A program made the translations under genes and the position numbers. From contig NZ_BMRY01000001.1 of the NCBI RefSeq assembly GCF_014648875.1, positions 1,099,304 through 1,163,303 of the forward strand: a DNA stretch of 64,000 nucleotides, given 5' to 3'. Source of the stretch: Streptomyces parvus (lineage in GTDB: Bacteria; Actinomycetota; Actinomycetes; Streptomycetales; Streptomycetaceae). Below, in pieces: positions 32,670 through 41,447 of the stretch. The notes below the pieces were generated by a model, which saw only the letters and a list, made by a program, of their open reading frames with translations, had not been told where the DNA came from and ran no database searches. The number at the start of each line of letters is the position of its first letter. The stretch's first letter is position 1.

Positions 32670-34196
32670 TCAGAGCTCCGTGTACGCGTGCTTCGTCAGG
32701 CCGTACTTCACCGCGATCGCGTTCCAGAGCGTGGACGCCTCGCGCTTGGCCGCGGTGGCCACCCCGCTCTGGTTGTTCCCCCTGGCCGTCTCGTTCGTCG
32801 ACCGGGCCTGGCCGCCCTTGCAGACGGTCTTGTTCTTCTTCGCCTGCCGCGCCCAGGTGGCGTAGTGGTCGTCGGCCGCCGCCGAGGCCTTCCAGGCCCG
32901 GTTCAGCGCGGCCGTCAGCTTCGCGTTCTGCGGGAGCTTGTCCACGGTCAGGGCGTCGAGCCGGGTCACCAGGTCGCGGCGCTGCTGGGCGGCGCCCCTG
33001 AGGTCGGCGTCCGCCCGGTCCAGGTCCTTGCAGGACTTGATCTTCTCGACCGCGCTGATCACCGCGGCCCGGCTGTCGTTGCTGTCGGCCAGCAGCTTGT
33101 CCAGCGCCTCGGCCTGCGGCTTCGCCGGGTCGGCCGCCGCCTTCGCGGTGGGCTCGGCCTCGGCCGGTGAACTCTGCGCGGCGACCGGCTGCTTGTCGTC
33201 CTTTCCGGAGTCGCCACCGCCGCTCATCAGTGCGCCCGCGCCGAGTCCGACGACCGCGCAGCCGACGACGACGGCGGCGATCAGCGGAATGTGCGCGGAC
33301 CGTCGGCGCGGGGCGTCCCCGCTCTGGTGCCCGACCGGCCCGTCGTCCTCCGCGCGGCTCTGGAAGCCCTGGAGGCCCGACTGATAGCCGCCGGGCGCCT
33401 GCGGCGGCAACTGGCCGCCCTGGGACGGGTCCTGGGGCTGGGGCTGGTAGCCCTGCTGCTGGTACGGGGACGGGGGCTGCTGCCCCGCGTCGAACTGCGG
33501 CATCTGCTGCGTGGCGCCCGCCGGTTCCTCGCTGCGGAACAGGTTGTCGAACTCCGCGGGCGGCTGCCGGTCCCCCGGCGCGCCCGGCCTGATCCCGTAC
33601 GGGGCTCCGCCCGGCACCGGGGGTATGTACTGGGTCGCGTCGGCGTCCCCGCCGCCCGGCTGCGGCCCCACGGGCCCCGGGCCGCCCGGGACGGGCGCGA
33701 TGTACTGCGTGGCGTCCGCGTCCCCGCCCGGCGCCCCCGGCCCGGCCTCCGGCGGCAGCGGCTGCGCGTAGGGGAGCGGCTGGGACGCGGGCTGGGTCTG
33801 GTCGTGCTGGGGCTGGTACTGCGGCTGGTACGGCCCGGGCTGCTGCGGCTGCGGCTGCGGCTGCTCGTAGGAACCGTGCTGCTGGGGCTGCTGGTACGCC
33901 CCGGGCTGCTGGTACGACTCAGGGCCCGGCGCCTGCTGCGCGGGCGGCAGGGGCTGCGCCTGCGGGTAGCCGTAGCCCCCCTGCGCCTGCTGGTCCGGCT
34001 GCGCGCCCGGCGGCCCCCAGAGCTGCCCCCACGGCTCACCGCCCGCGGGAGCTCCCTGCCCGTCCTGCCCGGCCGGGGGCGCCCCCGGGGTCCAGGGGGC
34101 TCCGCCGTCGGCGGGCAGCACGACACCCTCGTGCGCGGGTCGTGCGGCGGGGAGCTGATGCTCGCCGCCCTGTCCGCCCTGTCCGCTCTGCGTCAC
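32670..34196 (-). CDS. Pro/Gln-rich single-span membrane protein, unknown function
   Basis: A 508-residue protein. Residues 1 to ~280 are a disordered cytoplasmic region rich in Pro, Gln, Gly and Tyr, with recurring DADATQYI(A/P)PVPGG units. One membrane span follows (HIPLIAAVVVGCAVVGLGAGALMSGG). The extracellular part is a helical domain: AEALDKLLADSNDSRAAVISAVEKIKSCKDL and RRDLVTRLDALTVDKLPQNAKLTAALNRAWKAS. Two Cys (IKSCKDL and KTVCKGG) could pair. DATQYI-type repeats are typical of streptomycete proteins that may be kinase substrates. It is convergent with the binding-protein gene. Confidence 0.85.
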   Translation of the reverse strand: MTQSGQGGQGGEHQLPAARPAHEGVVLPADGGAPWTPGAPPAGQDGQGAPAGGEPWGQLWGPPGAQPDQQAQGGYGYPQAQPLPPAQQAPGPESYQQPGAYQQPQQHGSYEQPQPQPQQPGPYQPQYQPQHDQTQPASQPLPYAQPLPPEAGPGAPGGDADATQYIAPVPGGPGPVGPQPGGGDADATQYIPPVPGGAPYGIRPGAPGDRQPPAEFDNLFRSEEPAGATQQMPQFDAGQQPPSPYQQQGYQPQPQDPSQGGQLPPQAPGGYQSGLQGFQSRAEDDGPVGHQSGDAPRRRSAHIPLIAAVVVGCAVVGLGAGALMSGGGDSGKDDKQPVAAQSSPAEAEPTAKAAADPAKPQAEALDKLLADSNDSRAAVISAVEKIKSCKDLDRADADLRGAAQQRRDLVTRLDALTVDKLPQNAKLTAALNRAWKASAAADDHYATWARQAKKNKTVCKGGQARSTNETARGNNQSGVATAAKREASTLWNAIAVKYGLTKHAYTEL

Positions 34197-34356
34197 CGGG
34201 ACTCCTACGTGTGAACCTACGGAATCGTCGGCTCACGCTATCGGGTGGTCGCCCGCCTCCGCCAAGCGCGTGGCGCCCCTCACCACCCCTTCACAGGGTG
34301 GGTAACATCCCGCGTCCCGACGACGCTGTTATAGGGCCGGACCGCCGCGCCGGGCT

Positions 34357-34380
34357 CCCGGGCGGCCCGGGCCGCCCGGG
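34357..34380 (-). terminator. Terminator hairpin downstream of NsdA-like gene
   Basis: A perfect 9-bp stem CCCGGGCGG/CCGCCCGGG with a 6-base loop lies 17 bp past the stop of the gene ending at 34397. Confidence 0.6.
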
Positions 34381-34396
34381 ACGACCACCTGATTCC

Positions 34397-35779
34397 TCAC
34401 GCCGCCTGGAGCTCCAGCCGCTCGCCGAACTCCCGTACCGCGGGCTCCTCCCCGAAGGGCGTCAGCCGCTGCTGGAGGTCGTCGAGATACTCGGCGCCCC
34501 GGCTGGAGCGCACCGTCGACAGCAGCTCCATCGCCCGGGTCCCCGTGTGGCAGGCCCGCTCGACCTCCCGCTGCTGCACCTGGGCCGAGGCCAGCAGCAC
34601 CAGCGCGATGCCCCGGCGCCGGGCCCGGGTCTCCGGCAGCGCGGCCAGCGCCTCCTTGGCCCGCCGGGCCGCCTCGTGCGGCTGCCCCAGATCGCGGTGG
34701 CAGTGGGCCAGTTCGTCCGCGAGGTAGCCGGTGTCGAAGTGCCGGATCCAGACCGGGTCGTCGCCGGTGTCCGGATCGGCCTGCTCCAGCGCGGCGACGG
34801 CCCGCCCCGACACCGCGTGGCAGGTCCGGGCGTCCCCGAGGAGCGCGTGTCCCCGGGCCTCAGCCGCCCAGAACATGGCCTGGGCGCGGGGGGTGACCTG
34901 GCCCCGGGCCCCTTCCTGGGCGGCGCGGGCGAGCTGGGCGATCTCGCGGGGGTTGCCGAGCTGGGCGGCGAGATGGCTCATCGAGGCGGCCAGCACATAG
35001 CCGCCGTACGCCCGGTCGCCCGCCGCCTGCGCGAGCCGCAGCGCCTGGATGTAGTAGCGCTGGGCGAGGCCGGGCTGGCCGGTGTCGACCGCCATGTAGC
35101 CGCCGAGCTCGGTGAGCCGGGCCACCGCGGCGAACAGTTCGCGCCCCACCTGTTCGCGGTACGCCCCCGAAAGCAGCCCGGAGACCACGCTGTTGAGGTA
35201 GTGCACGAGCACCGGGCGGACATGGCCGCTGCCGAACCGGTGGTCGAGGTCGGTGAGCGCGGCGGTCATCGCCCGCACCGCCTCCACGTCGGACATCCCC
35301 ACCCGGGCCCCCGCCGTCCGCTCGACCTGGGCGTCGGGGCCCGAGATCAGCCAGTCCCGGCTGGGCTCGACGAGCGCGGACGCGGCGACCGCCGACCCGG
35401 TGAGCAGGTCCCGGCGGCCCACGTCGCCGCGCCACAGCTCGCAGACCTGCTCGACGGCCCCGGCGACGGTCGGCGCGTACTGGAGGCCGACGCCCGAGGA
35501 GAGGTTCTTGCCGTTGGCCATGCCGATCTCGTCGATCGTGACCGTACGTCCCAGCTTGCGGCCCAGCGCCTCGGCGATGATCCCCGGAGCCCGGCCCCGG
35601 GGCTGCTGTCCCCGCAGCCAACGGGCCACGGAGGTCTTGTCGTAGCGCAGATCGAGCCCGCGCTCGGCGCCGACCATGTTCACCCGGCGCGCGAGGCCCG
35701 CGTTGGAACAGGCCGCCTCCTGGATGAGCGTCTGGAGCCGTTCGTTGGGCTGGCGGGCTACGAGAGGCCTTGCAGCCAT
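34397..35779 (-). CDS. NsdA-like regulator (HTH-like N-terminus + TPR)
   Basis: A 460-residue protein from ATG 35779 (MAARPLVARQPNERLQ), preceded by AGGGGG; the frame extends to 35896 without support. The N-terminus has an XRE-like helical unit (ACSNAGLARRVN...YDKTSVARWLRGQQPRG). The rest is TPR-like helices (QRYYIQALRLAQAAGDRAYGGYVLAASMSHLAAQLG; EAARRAKEALAAL). This layout fits the streptomycete NsdA/NsdB group, known from S. coelicolor as negative regulators of sporulation and antibiotic production. Whether it is the orthologue of NsdA cannot be told here. The promoter region holds a strong inverted repeat. Confidence 0.82.
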   Translation of the reverse strand: MAARPLVARQPNERLQTLIQEAACSNAGLARRVNMVGAERGLDLRYDKTSVARWLRGQQPRGRAPGIIAEALGRKLGRTVTIDEIGMANGKNLSSGVGLQYAPTVAGAVEQVCELWRGDVGRRDLLTGSAVAASALVEPSRDWLISGPDAQVERTAGARVGMSDVEAVRAMTAALTDLDHRFGSGHVRPVLVHYLNSVVSGLLSGAYREQVGRELFAAVARLTELGGYMAVDTGQPGLAQRYYIQALRLAQAAGDRAYGGYVLAASMSHLAAQLGNPREIAQLARAAQEGARGQVTPRAQAMFWAAEARGHALLGDARTCHAVSGRAVAALEQADPDTGDDPVWIRHFDTGYLADELAHCHRDLGQPHEAARRAKEALAALPETRARRRGIALVLLASAQVQQREVERACHTGTRAMELLSTVRSSRGAEYLDDLQQRLTPFGEEPAVREFGERLELQAA

Positions 35780-35806
35780 ATGTCCCCCTGAAACATCGGT
35801 TATGTG

Positions 35807-35831
35807 CAGTGATCGGTGAAAGGGATCACTG
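35807..35831. promoter_or_regulatory. Inverted repeat CAGTGATC-N9-GATCACTG
   Basis: A perfect 8-bp inverted repeat is flanked by ATGTG (35802) and CACAT (35837). It lies 28-52 bp upstream of the NsdA-like start. It is a good operator candidate for autoregulation or for the divergent gene at 36054. An RNA hairpin role is also possible. Confidence 0.5.
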
Positions 35832-36053
35832 CCCGGCACATACACAAGAAATGCGCATATTCCATCGGCATTCGGTACGGACATGGCGCGTCGCACCGTC
35901 GCGGCGGGCCGGGATCGGTCCTGGCGGCGGTCCTGGAGGTGGTTACCCCTCCTTCGGTGCGACGCCTCACGCGCGCCCCCGCCCGTGCACCGATGCGCCC
36001 CGCGTGCAGGATCGATGCGCCGGGCCCCGGTTCAGGGGAGGCCGTAACCCCAG

Positions 36054-36755
36054 GTGACGGCGGGAGTTGTGCTGGGCGTGGAGAAGCCCATCGGAGTCAC
36101 GGAAGCCGCACAGGTCCCCCAGCAGCGGAGCGAGCTGCTGCTCGACGCCGCGGTGCGGTATGCGGAAGAGCGTCACTGGGACGTGTTCCCCGGCACCTGG
36201 CTGGAGGCGGTGGGCGGCGGGGAGCGGTGCTCCTGCGGCGACGCCGGCTGCGCCCTGCCCGGGGCCCACGCGGACCGGCCGGACTGGGCGGGCCAGGCGA
36301 CCGGCAGCGGGGCCGCGGCCCGGCGCATGTGGTCCCGGCAGCCCCGCGCCTCGGTGCTGCTGCCGACCGGCCGTGCCTTCGACGCGCTGGAGGTCCCCGA
36401 GGCGGCGGGCTTCCTGGCGCTGGCCCGGATGGAGCGGATGGACCTGACGCTCGGCCCGGTCACCTGCACGCCCGACCGCCGGATGCTGTTCTTCGTGCTG
36501 CCGGGCGGCGCGGCCAAGGCCGCCGAGCTGGTGCGCACGCTCGGCTGGAACGCCGAGGCGATCGATCTGTCCGGCCGCGGCGAGGGCCACTACATCGCCG
36601 CCCCGCCCACCCGGGTCGGCGGCCGGGGCGCCGTGCAGTGGGCCTGCGGTCCCACCAACGCCAACCGCTGGCTGCCCGATGTGGACGAGCTGATCAGCCC
36701 GCTGGCGTACGCCTGCGCCCGGGAGGCGGCCGCCGCCCGGGCCCGGACCTCGTAG
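36054..36755 (+). CDS. Bifunctional DNA primase/polymerase-type (prim-pol) domain protein
   Basis: A 233-residue protein. It starts at GTG 36054 (AGGGGAGG ~12 bases upstream) or at GTG 36069. The sequence LLDAAVRYAEERHWDVFPGTWLEAVGGGERCSCGDAGCALPGAHADRPDWAGQ follows the N-terminal pattern of the archaeo-eukaryotic primase-like domain. Asp-x-Asp-type catalytic residues are not obvious, and the protein ends after the domain. LFFVLPGGAAKAAELVRTLGW and GRGEGHYIAAPPTRVGGRG also match the family. It is probably a chromosomal conserved protein of unknown role rather than a replication enzyme. It is divergent from the NsdA-like gene. Confidence 0.75.
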   Translation: MTAGVVLGVEKPIGVTEAAQVPQQRSELLLDAAVRYAEERHWDVFPGTWLEAVGGGERCSCGDAGCALPGAHADRPDWAGQATGSGAAARRMWSRQPRASVLLPTGRAFDALEVPEAAGFLALARMERMDLTLGPVTCTPDRRMLFFVLPGGAAKAAELVRTLGWNAEAIDLSGRGEGHYIAAPPTRVGGRGAVQWACGPTNANRWLPDVDELISPLAYACAREAAAARARTS

Positions 36756-36813
36756 GACACCGGGGCCTTTCGTAGGGTGTCCTCACCACGTGGGGACATC
36801 GAAAGGCTGTGCC

Positions 36814-37665
36814 ATGCCGGACCGGGCAGATGCGCGAACGAAGACAGACGCGGCAGCGGGCGCGGTGACGGACGCGACGACGGGCGGGTCGCATGACGTG
36901 CGGCCCGCCGTCCGCGTACAGGGGCTGTGGAAGCGGTTCGGGGAACAGGTCGCCGTCGCGGGGATCGATCTGGAGCTGCCCGCGGGCAAGTTCATCGGCC
37001 TGGTGGGGCCCAACGGGGCGGGCAAGACGACGACGCTCTCGATGGTCACCGGGCTGCTGCGGCCCGACATGGGGAAGATCGAGGTCGCGGGCCACGACGT
37101 GTGGACGGACCCGGTCGAGGTGAAGTCCCGGATCGGTGTGCTGCCGGAGGGGCTGCGGCTGTTCGAGCGGCTGTCGGGCCGTGAACTGCTGGCGTACAAC
37201 GGCCGGTTGCGCGGGCTGCCGGGCGACGAGGTGGACAAGCGGGCCACCCAGCTGCTGGACGTGCTGGATCTCGCGGGCTCGCAGCACAAGCTGGTCGTCG
37301 ACTACTCGACCGGGATGCGGAAGAAGATCGGGCTCGCCGCCGCCCTGCTCCACAACCCCGAAGTGCTGTTCCTGGACGAGCCGTTCGAGGGCGTCGACCC
37401 GGTGTCGGCGCAGACCATCCGGGGGGTGCTGGAGCGCTACACCCGGTCCGGGGCGACCGTGGTCTTCTCCAGCCATGTGATGGAGCTGGTCGAGTCGCTG
37501 TGCGACTGGGTCGCCGTGATGGCGGCGGGCCGGATCAAGGCGCAGGGCACGCTGGCCGAGGTGCGCGGCGACGCGCCCTCGCTGCAGAACGCCTTCCTGG
37601 AACTGGTCGGCGCGGGCGGCCGGGACAACGGCGACTCCCTCGACTGGCTGGGCGGCTCCCGATGA
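36814..37665 (+). CDS. ABC transporter ATP-binding protein
   Basis: A 283-residue ATPase from ATG 36814, with AAAGG upstream. Motifs: Walker A GPNGAGKTT, Q-loop region GVLPEGLRLFERLSG (Q replaced by E), signature DYSTGMRKKIGLAAAL (STGMR in place of LSGGQ), Walker B VLFLDEPFEGVD and switch His of VVFSSHVMEL. It powers the 546-residue permease encoded by the next gene, with which it overlaps (ATGA). The non-canonical signature occurs in two-component exporters of this type. The substrate is unknown. Confidence 0.93.
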   Translation: MPDRADARTKTDAAAGAVTDATTGGSHDVRPAVRVQGLWKRFGEQVAVAGIDLELPAGKFIGLVGPNGAGKTTTLSMVTGLLRPDMGKIEVAGHDVWTDPVEVKSRIGVLPEGLRLFERLSGRELLAYNGRLRGLPGDEVDKRATQLLDVLDLAGSQHKLVVDYSTGMRKKIGLAAALLHNPEVLFLDEPFEGVDPVSAQTIRGVLERYTRSGATVVFSSHVMELVESLCDWVAVMAAGRIKAQGTLAEVRGDAPSLQNAFLELVGAGGRDNGDSLDWLGGSR

Positions 37666-39302
37666 GCGTGCTGGACGCCCCGGTCTCCGCGGCCGCCCCG
37701 GCCGCGCCGACGACGGGCCTGACCCCGGTCTTCGTACGGCTCAAGCTGGCGCTGCTGCGCAACGGGCTGCGGCAGTCCGGCGGGCGCAGGGCGGCGTTCA
37801 TCGCCTCCCTCGTCTTCAGCCTGCTGCTCGCCGCGGGCCAGGTCCTCGGCCTGGTCCTGCTGCGCGGCAACGAGCACGCGGGCACCGTCGTGGTGCTGCT
37901 CACGGGAATCGTGGCGCTCGGCTGGGCGGTGCTGCCGCTGTTCTTCCCGAGCGGTGACGACACGCTCGACCCGACCCGGCTGGTGATGCTGCCGCTGCGC
38001 CCCGAGCCGCTGATCCGGGCCCTGTTGGTGTCCTCGATGGTCGGCATCGGCCCGCTGTTCACCCTGTGCCTGGTCGTCGGCTCGGTCCTCGCGCTGGCGC
38101 ACGGGGCGGCGGGCGTGGTGTTCGCGGTGCTCGCGGTCCCGCTGACGATGCTGCTGTGCGTGGCGCTGTCGAGGGCGGTGGCCACGGCCAACGTCCAGCT
38201 GCTGAACTCCCGCAAGGGCCGCGACCTCGCGGTGCTCAGCGGGCTGGTGATCGCGGTGGGCATCCAGTTCGTCAACTTCGGCGCGCAGCGGCTCGGCCAG
38301 GCCGGCGGGCTGTCCTCGCTGGACCCGGCGGCGGGCGTGGTGCGCTGGCTGCCCGGCGCCTCGGCCGTGGCGTCGGTGGACGCGGCGTCGGACGGTGCGT
38401 ACGGGGTCGCCGTCGCCCAGCTCCTGATCACGGTCGGCGCCCTGGTGGCCCTGATGTGGCTGTGGCAGCGGAGCCTGGTGAAGCTGATGACCGCGCCGGA
38501 CGGTTCGACGCTGGCGGCCGCGGAGCCGACCCGGGAGAAGGCGTCCGGCCGGGGCGGGCTCTCGGCGCTCCTGCCGGAGGGGCGTACGGCGACGGTGATG
38601 CAGCGCAGTCTGCGGTACGTGGCCCGGGACCCGAAGACCAAGGCGGCCTGGGTGACGGCGCTGGCGGTCGGGGCGATCGTGCCGCTGCTCAACGCCCTCC
38701 AGGGCACCGGCTCGGTCTACTTCGCGTGCTTCGCCGCCGGGATGCTCGGCATGCAGATGTACAACCAGTTCGGCCAGGACACCTCGGCGTTCTGGATGGT
38801 GGCGCTGACGATCTCCTCGCCCCGGGACGCGTACGTCGAACTGCGGGCGCGGGCGCTGGTCCTGCTGCTGCTCACCCTGCCGTTCACGCTGCTCGTGTGC
38901 GGGGTGACGGCGGCGATGATCGGTGACTGGCGGTCGCTGCCGGGGGCGCTCGGCCTGTCCTTCGCGCTGCTGGGCTCGATGCTGGCGACGGGAGCGGTGG
39001 CCTCGGCGCTGTTCCCGTACTCGATTCCGCAGGAGGGCGCGTTCAAGAACGTGGTGCCCGGGCAGGGCGGTCTGGCCTGGATCTCGATCCTCGGGGGCAT
39101 GCTGGCCGCCGGGCTGCTGTCCGCGCCGGTGATCGTGCCGACGATCTGGATGCATGTCACGGACCACCACGACGCGCTGTGGCTGATGGTGCCGGGCGGG
39201 CTCGCGTACGGGGCGTTGCTCGTGTGGGCGGGGCTGCGGATCGCGGCCGGGCGCACGGCGAACCGGCTGCCGGAGATCCTGGCGGCGGTCAGCAAGGGCT
39301 GA
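37662..39302 (+). CDS. ABC transporter permease (large, multi-span)
   Basis: A 546-residue membrane protein starting MSVLDAPVSAAAPAAP at ATG 37662, overlapping the ATPase stop. About twelve hydrophobic segments are visible, for example AAFIASLVFSLLLAAGQVLGLVLL, GIGPLFTLCLVVGSVLALA and ALVLLLLTLPFTLLVCGVTAAMI. A central cytoplasmic region around 285-320 carries LLPEGRTATVMQRSLRYVARDPKTKAAW. With the ATPase it forms a complete exporter without a binding protein. A terminator hairpin follows immediately. Confidence 0.9.
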   Translation: MSVLDAPVSAAAPAAPTTGLTPVFVRLKLALLRNGLRQSGGRRAAFIASLVFSLLLAAGQVLGLVLLRGNEHAGTVVVLLTGIVALGWAVLPLFFPSGDDTLDPTRLVMLPLRPEPLIRALLVSSMVGIGPLFTLCLVVGSVLALAHGAAGVVFAVLAVPLTMLLCVALSRAVATANVQLLNSRKGRDLAVLSGLVIAVGIQFVNFGAQRLGQAGGLSSLDPAAGVVRWLPGASAVASVDAASDGAYGVAVAQLLITVGALVALMWLWQRSLVKLMTAPDGSTLAAAEPTREKASGRGGLSALLPEGRTATVMQRSLRYVARDPKTKAAWVTALAVGAIVPLLNALQGTGSVYFACFAAGMLGMQMYNQFGQDTSAFWMVALTISSPRDAYVELRARALVLLLLTLPFTLLVCGVTAAMIGDWRSLPGALGLSFALLGSMLATGAVASALFPYSIPQEGAFKNVVPGQGGLAWISILGGMLAAGLLSAPVIVPTIWMHVTDHHDALWLMVPGGLAYGALLVWAGLRIAAGRTANRLPEILAAVSKG

Positions 39303-39308
39303 GCCGCC

Positions 39309-39336
39309 GCCCTCGGGAAGGGGGCGGGCCGAGGGC
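39309..39336. terminator. Bidirectional terminator hairpin
   Basis: An 8-bp perfect stem GCCCTCGG/CCGAGGGC lies between the convergent permease and alpha/beta-hydrolase genes, touching the hydrolase stop codon. Confidence 0.6.
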
Positions 39337-40229
39337 TACGGCGAGACCGGTTCGCGGTCGTCGCGGTTGTCCTCGGCCAGTTGTTCCAGGAAGGGTTCGA
39401 CGGCGGCCCGCCAGCCGTCCGGCTGGTCGTAGTGGACGAGGTGGCCGGCGTCGGCCACCTCCGCGTACTGGCCGCGGGGCAGCACCCGGACCATCTCCTG
39501 GGCCTCGGCCCTGCCCAGCTCCCCGTCGAGGCCGCGCAGCACCAGGGCGGGGCACTGGACCTGGGCCAGCTCCTCCCAGTGGGCGTCGAAGACCCAGGTG
39601 GCGCGGGAGCGCAGCATCTGGTGGCGGGAGAAGACGGGGCGCCAGCCGTCCTCGCCCTCGGCCATCACCTCGGCGTAGAACTCGCCGCGCGCGGGGTTCG
39701 GCCGCTCCACCCAGGGGTCGTCCTCGCCGAACCACTTCCGTACGTCGGCGAGGGTGGCGAAGGGCAGCGGCCAGGAGTCGAACCAGTCGCTCCACTCGCA
39801 CTGGGAGGCGGCGCCGAGGGCGGAGGCCCGCATGTCGCAGATGACGACGGCGCGGACGAGGTCGGGGCGTTTGGCGGCGAGCTGCCAGCCGGTGAGCGCT
39901 CCCATGGCGTGGCCGACGACGGTGACCGGGCCGAGCCCGAGCTGTTCGATCGCCGCCTCGGCGTCGGAGACGTAGGCGTCGCGGGTGTACGGGCCGTCGG
40001 CGGGCTTCTCGCTGCGGCCGTGGCCGCGCTGGTCGAGGCCGACCGCGCGGTGCCGTTCGGCGAGCCAGCGGGCGGTCGGGGCCCAGTGCGAGGCCCGGCC
40101 CATCAGCCCGTGCAGCAGTAACACCCCGGGAGCGCCGGCCCCTTCCGCGCGCTCCTTGGGCGGGTCGGCGAACTCCCATGCCGCGAGGCGTACGCCGTCG
40201 GTTCCGGTCACATCGATGCGCCGCACCAT
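39336..40229 (-). CDS. Alpha/beta-hydrolase fold protein with Ala at the nucleophile position
   Basis: A 297-residue protein from ATG 40229 (MVRRIDVTGTDGVRLAAWEF). The fold is clear: HG motif GVLLLHGLMGRASHWAP, GLDQRGHGRSEKP, and the C-terminal His block VADAGHLVHYDQPDGW. The nucleophile elbow reads VVGHAMGAL, so G-x-S-x-G has become G-H-A-M-G. The codon is GCC on the coding strand, two base changes from the nearest Ser codons of the AGY type and one from TCC. It may be a non-catalytic binding protein, or a haloperoxidase-like enzyme using another mechanism. Confidence 0.88.
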   Translation of the reverse strand: MVRRIDVTGTDGVRLAAWEFADPPKERAEGAGAPGVLLLHGLMGRASHWAPTARWLAERHRAVGLDQRGHGRSEKPADGPYTRDAYVSDAEAAIEQLGLGPVTVVGHAMGALTGWQLAAKRPDLVRAVVICDMRASALGAASQCEWSDWFDSWPLPFATLADVRKWFGEDDPWVERPNPARGEFYAEVMAEGEDGWRPVFSRHQMLRSRATWVFDAHWEELAQVQCPALVLRGLDGELGRAEAQEMVRVLPRGQYAEVADAGHLVHYDQPDGWRAAVEPFLEQLAEDNRDDREPVSP

Positions 40230-40466
40230 AGTCCTGGCACCCCCTTCTGGTCCTCGATCACCGTGTGGTCGCGCCGCCAGGCTATCGAACTCATATTCGA
40301 AAACGGGGTTCCGCCACCCAACACCCCACGTTCGAGTGACACCGGTCAAGGATTGATGCCGACCGGCCTGGGGAGATCTTCAGCGGGAGGCGGGCCGCTC
40401 GGGGACAGGGGCCCGCGGGAACTGACCTTGAGAGCTCGGGGCTCCGGGTCAGCACAGGGGAGGAAC

Positions 40467-40494
40467 GGCCCCGGCGTCTTCGGACGCCGGGGCC
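40467..40494. terminator. 12-bp perfect hairpin with UUCG tetraloop
   Basis: GGCCCCGGCGTC pairs with GACGCCGGGGCC around TTCG. A second hairpin (GCCGCCCCC/GGGGGCGGC, 40492-40514) shares three bases with it, so the two cannot both be complete. It could terminate the dmdR-like gene transcript or stabilise an RNA end. Confidence 0.5.
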
Positions 40495-40729
40495 GCCCCC
40501 TGTCCGGGGGCGGCCGTCGGCGGTCTCGACAACGATGGCAGCCGTGCGGTGCGCGTGCCGTTGTGACGGGCGCATTCCCTGCTCCCTCCCCGACCGTGCC
40601 GACCGGAGCCGGCCGACACCCTCAGGTCCTCTGCCTGGCATCAGCCTGGCATGTGACGGCGTCCGGGCGCTGCCGTTCCGGGCGGAAACCGGCGAGCGCA
40701 CATCACGGTTGTGTTGCCGCGCGACAACA

Positions 40730-40752
40730 GCGCCGCCGCCGGGCGGCGGCGC
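40730..40752 (-). terminator. GC hairpin just past the dmdR-like stop
   Basis: GCGCCGCCGCC and GGCGGCGGCGC face each other immediately downstream of the gene ending at 40755. The loop must open one or two pairs to form. Confidence 0.5.
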
Positions 40753-40754
40753 GG

Positions 40755-41447
40755 TCAGCGCTTGGCGACGAACACGTGCGAGGCGACCTCGGTGTCCAGC
40801 TCGGCCGCCTCACCGCTGGAGCCGACCAGCACCCCGCCGGGCGACTCGGTGACGCTCACGACGGACCCGGGCTGCACCCCGGCCCTGCGCAGCGTGTACA
40901 TCAGCTGGGCGTCGGTCTGGATCGGCTCCCCGATCCGCCGCACCACCACGGTCTTGCCCTCGGCCCCCGGGTCCAGCTCGGCCAGGCTCACCATGGAGGC
41001 GTCCAGGAACGACTCGGCCTCGGCCTTCTCGCCCAGCTCCTCCAGGCCCGGGATGGGGTTCCCGTACGGCGACTCCGTCGGGTGGCGCAGCAGCTCCAGC
41101 ACCCGCCGCTCCACCGCTTCGCTCATCACGTGCTCCCAGCGACAGGCCTCGGCGTGGACCTGCTCCCACTCCAGGCCGATCACGTCCACGAGCAGACACT
41201 CGGCGAGCCGGTGCTTGCGCATGACGCGGGTGGCGAGGCGGCGGCCCTCCTCGGTCAGCTCCAGATGGCGGTCCCCCGCGACCTGGACCAGTCCGTCGCG
41301 CTCCATGCGGGCCACCGTCTGGCTGACGGTCGGACCGCTCTGGTCCAGCCGTTCGGCGATCCGGGCGCGCATGGGGACCACGCCTTCCTCTTCCAGTTCG
41401 AGGATGGTGCGGAGATACATCTCCGTGGTGTCGATCAGTCCGGACAT
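40755..41447 (-). CDS. dmdR1: DtxR/IdeR-family iron-dependent repressor (DmdR1-like)
   Basis: A 230-residue metalloregulator starting MSGLIDTTEMYLRTILELEEEGV. The HTH is ARIAERLDQSGPTVSQTVARMERDGLV. Metal-site and dimerisation residues follow in MRKHRLAECLLVDVIGLEWEQVHAEACRWEHVMSEAVERRVLELL, with the usual Cys of EACRWEHVM and its His. The SH3-like C-terminal domain carries VVVRRIGEPIQTDAQLMYTLRRAGVQPG. With Fe2+ the family represses siderophore and iron-uptake genes. The best match I know is S. coelicolor DmdR1, whose gene is overlapped by an antiparallel ORF (adm); a comparable antiparallel ORF exists here. Confidence 0.93.
   Translation of the reverse strand: MSGLIDTTEMYLRTILELEEEGVVPMRARIAERLDQSGPTVSQTVARMERDGLVQVAGDRHLELTEEGRRLATRVMRKHRLAECLLVDVIGLEWEQVHAEACRWEHVMSEAVERRVLELLRHPTESPYGNPIPGLEELGEKAEAESFLDASMVSLAELDPGAEGKTVVVRRIGEPIQTDAQLMYTLRRAGVQPGSVVSVTESPGGVLVGSSGEAAELDTEVASHVFVAKR

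Larger units (their letters stand above)
40230..40754. other. 525-bp gap between alpha/beta-fold gene and dmdR-like gene
   Basis: No ORF is convincing here. It contains the promoter region of the alpha/beta-fold gene (AT-richer stretch near 40285-40360), a UUCG-looped hairpin at 40467-40494 that overlaps the foot of a second GC hairpin at 40492-40514, and the dmdR-side hairpin at 40730-40752. Confidence 0.5.

Noticed and set aside
36054..36755. Prim-pol protein as sign of a plasmid or phage replication module
   Set aside because: It sits among core genes without helicase, integrase or other mobile functions and seems to be a chromosomal streptomycete family.
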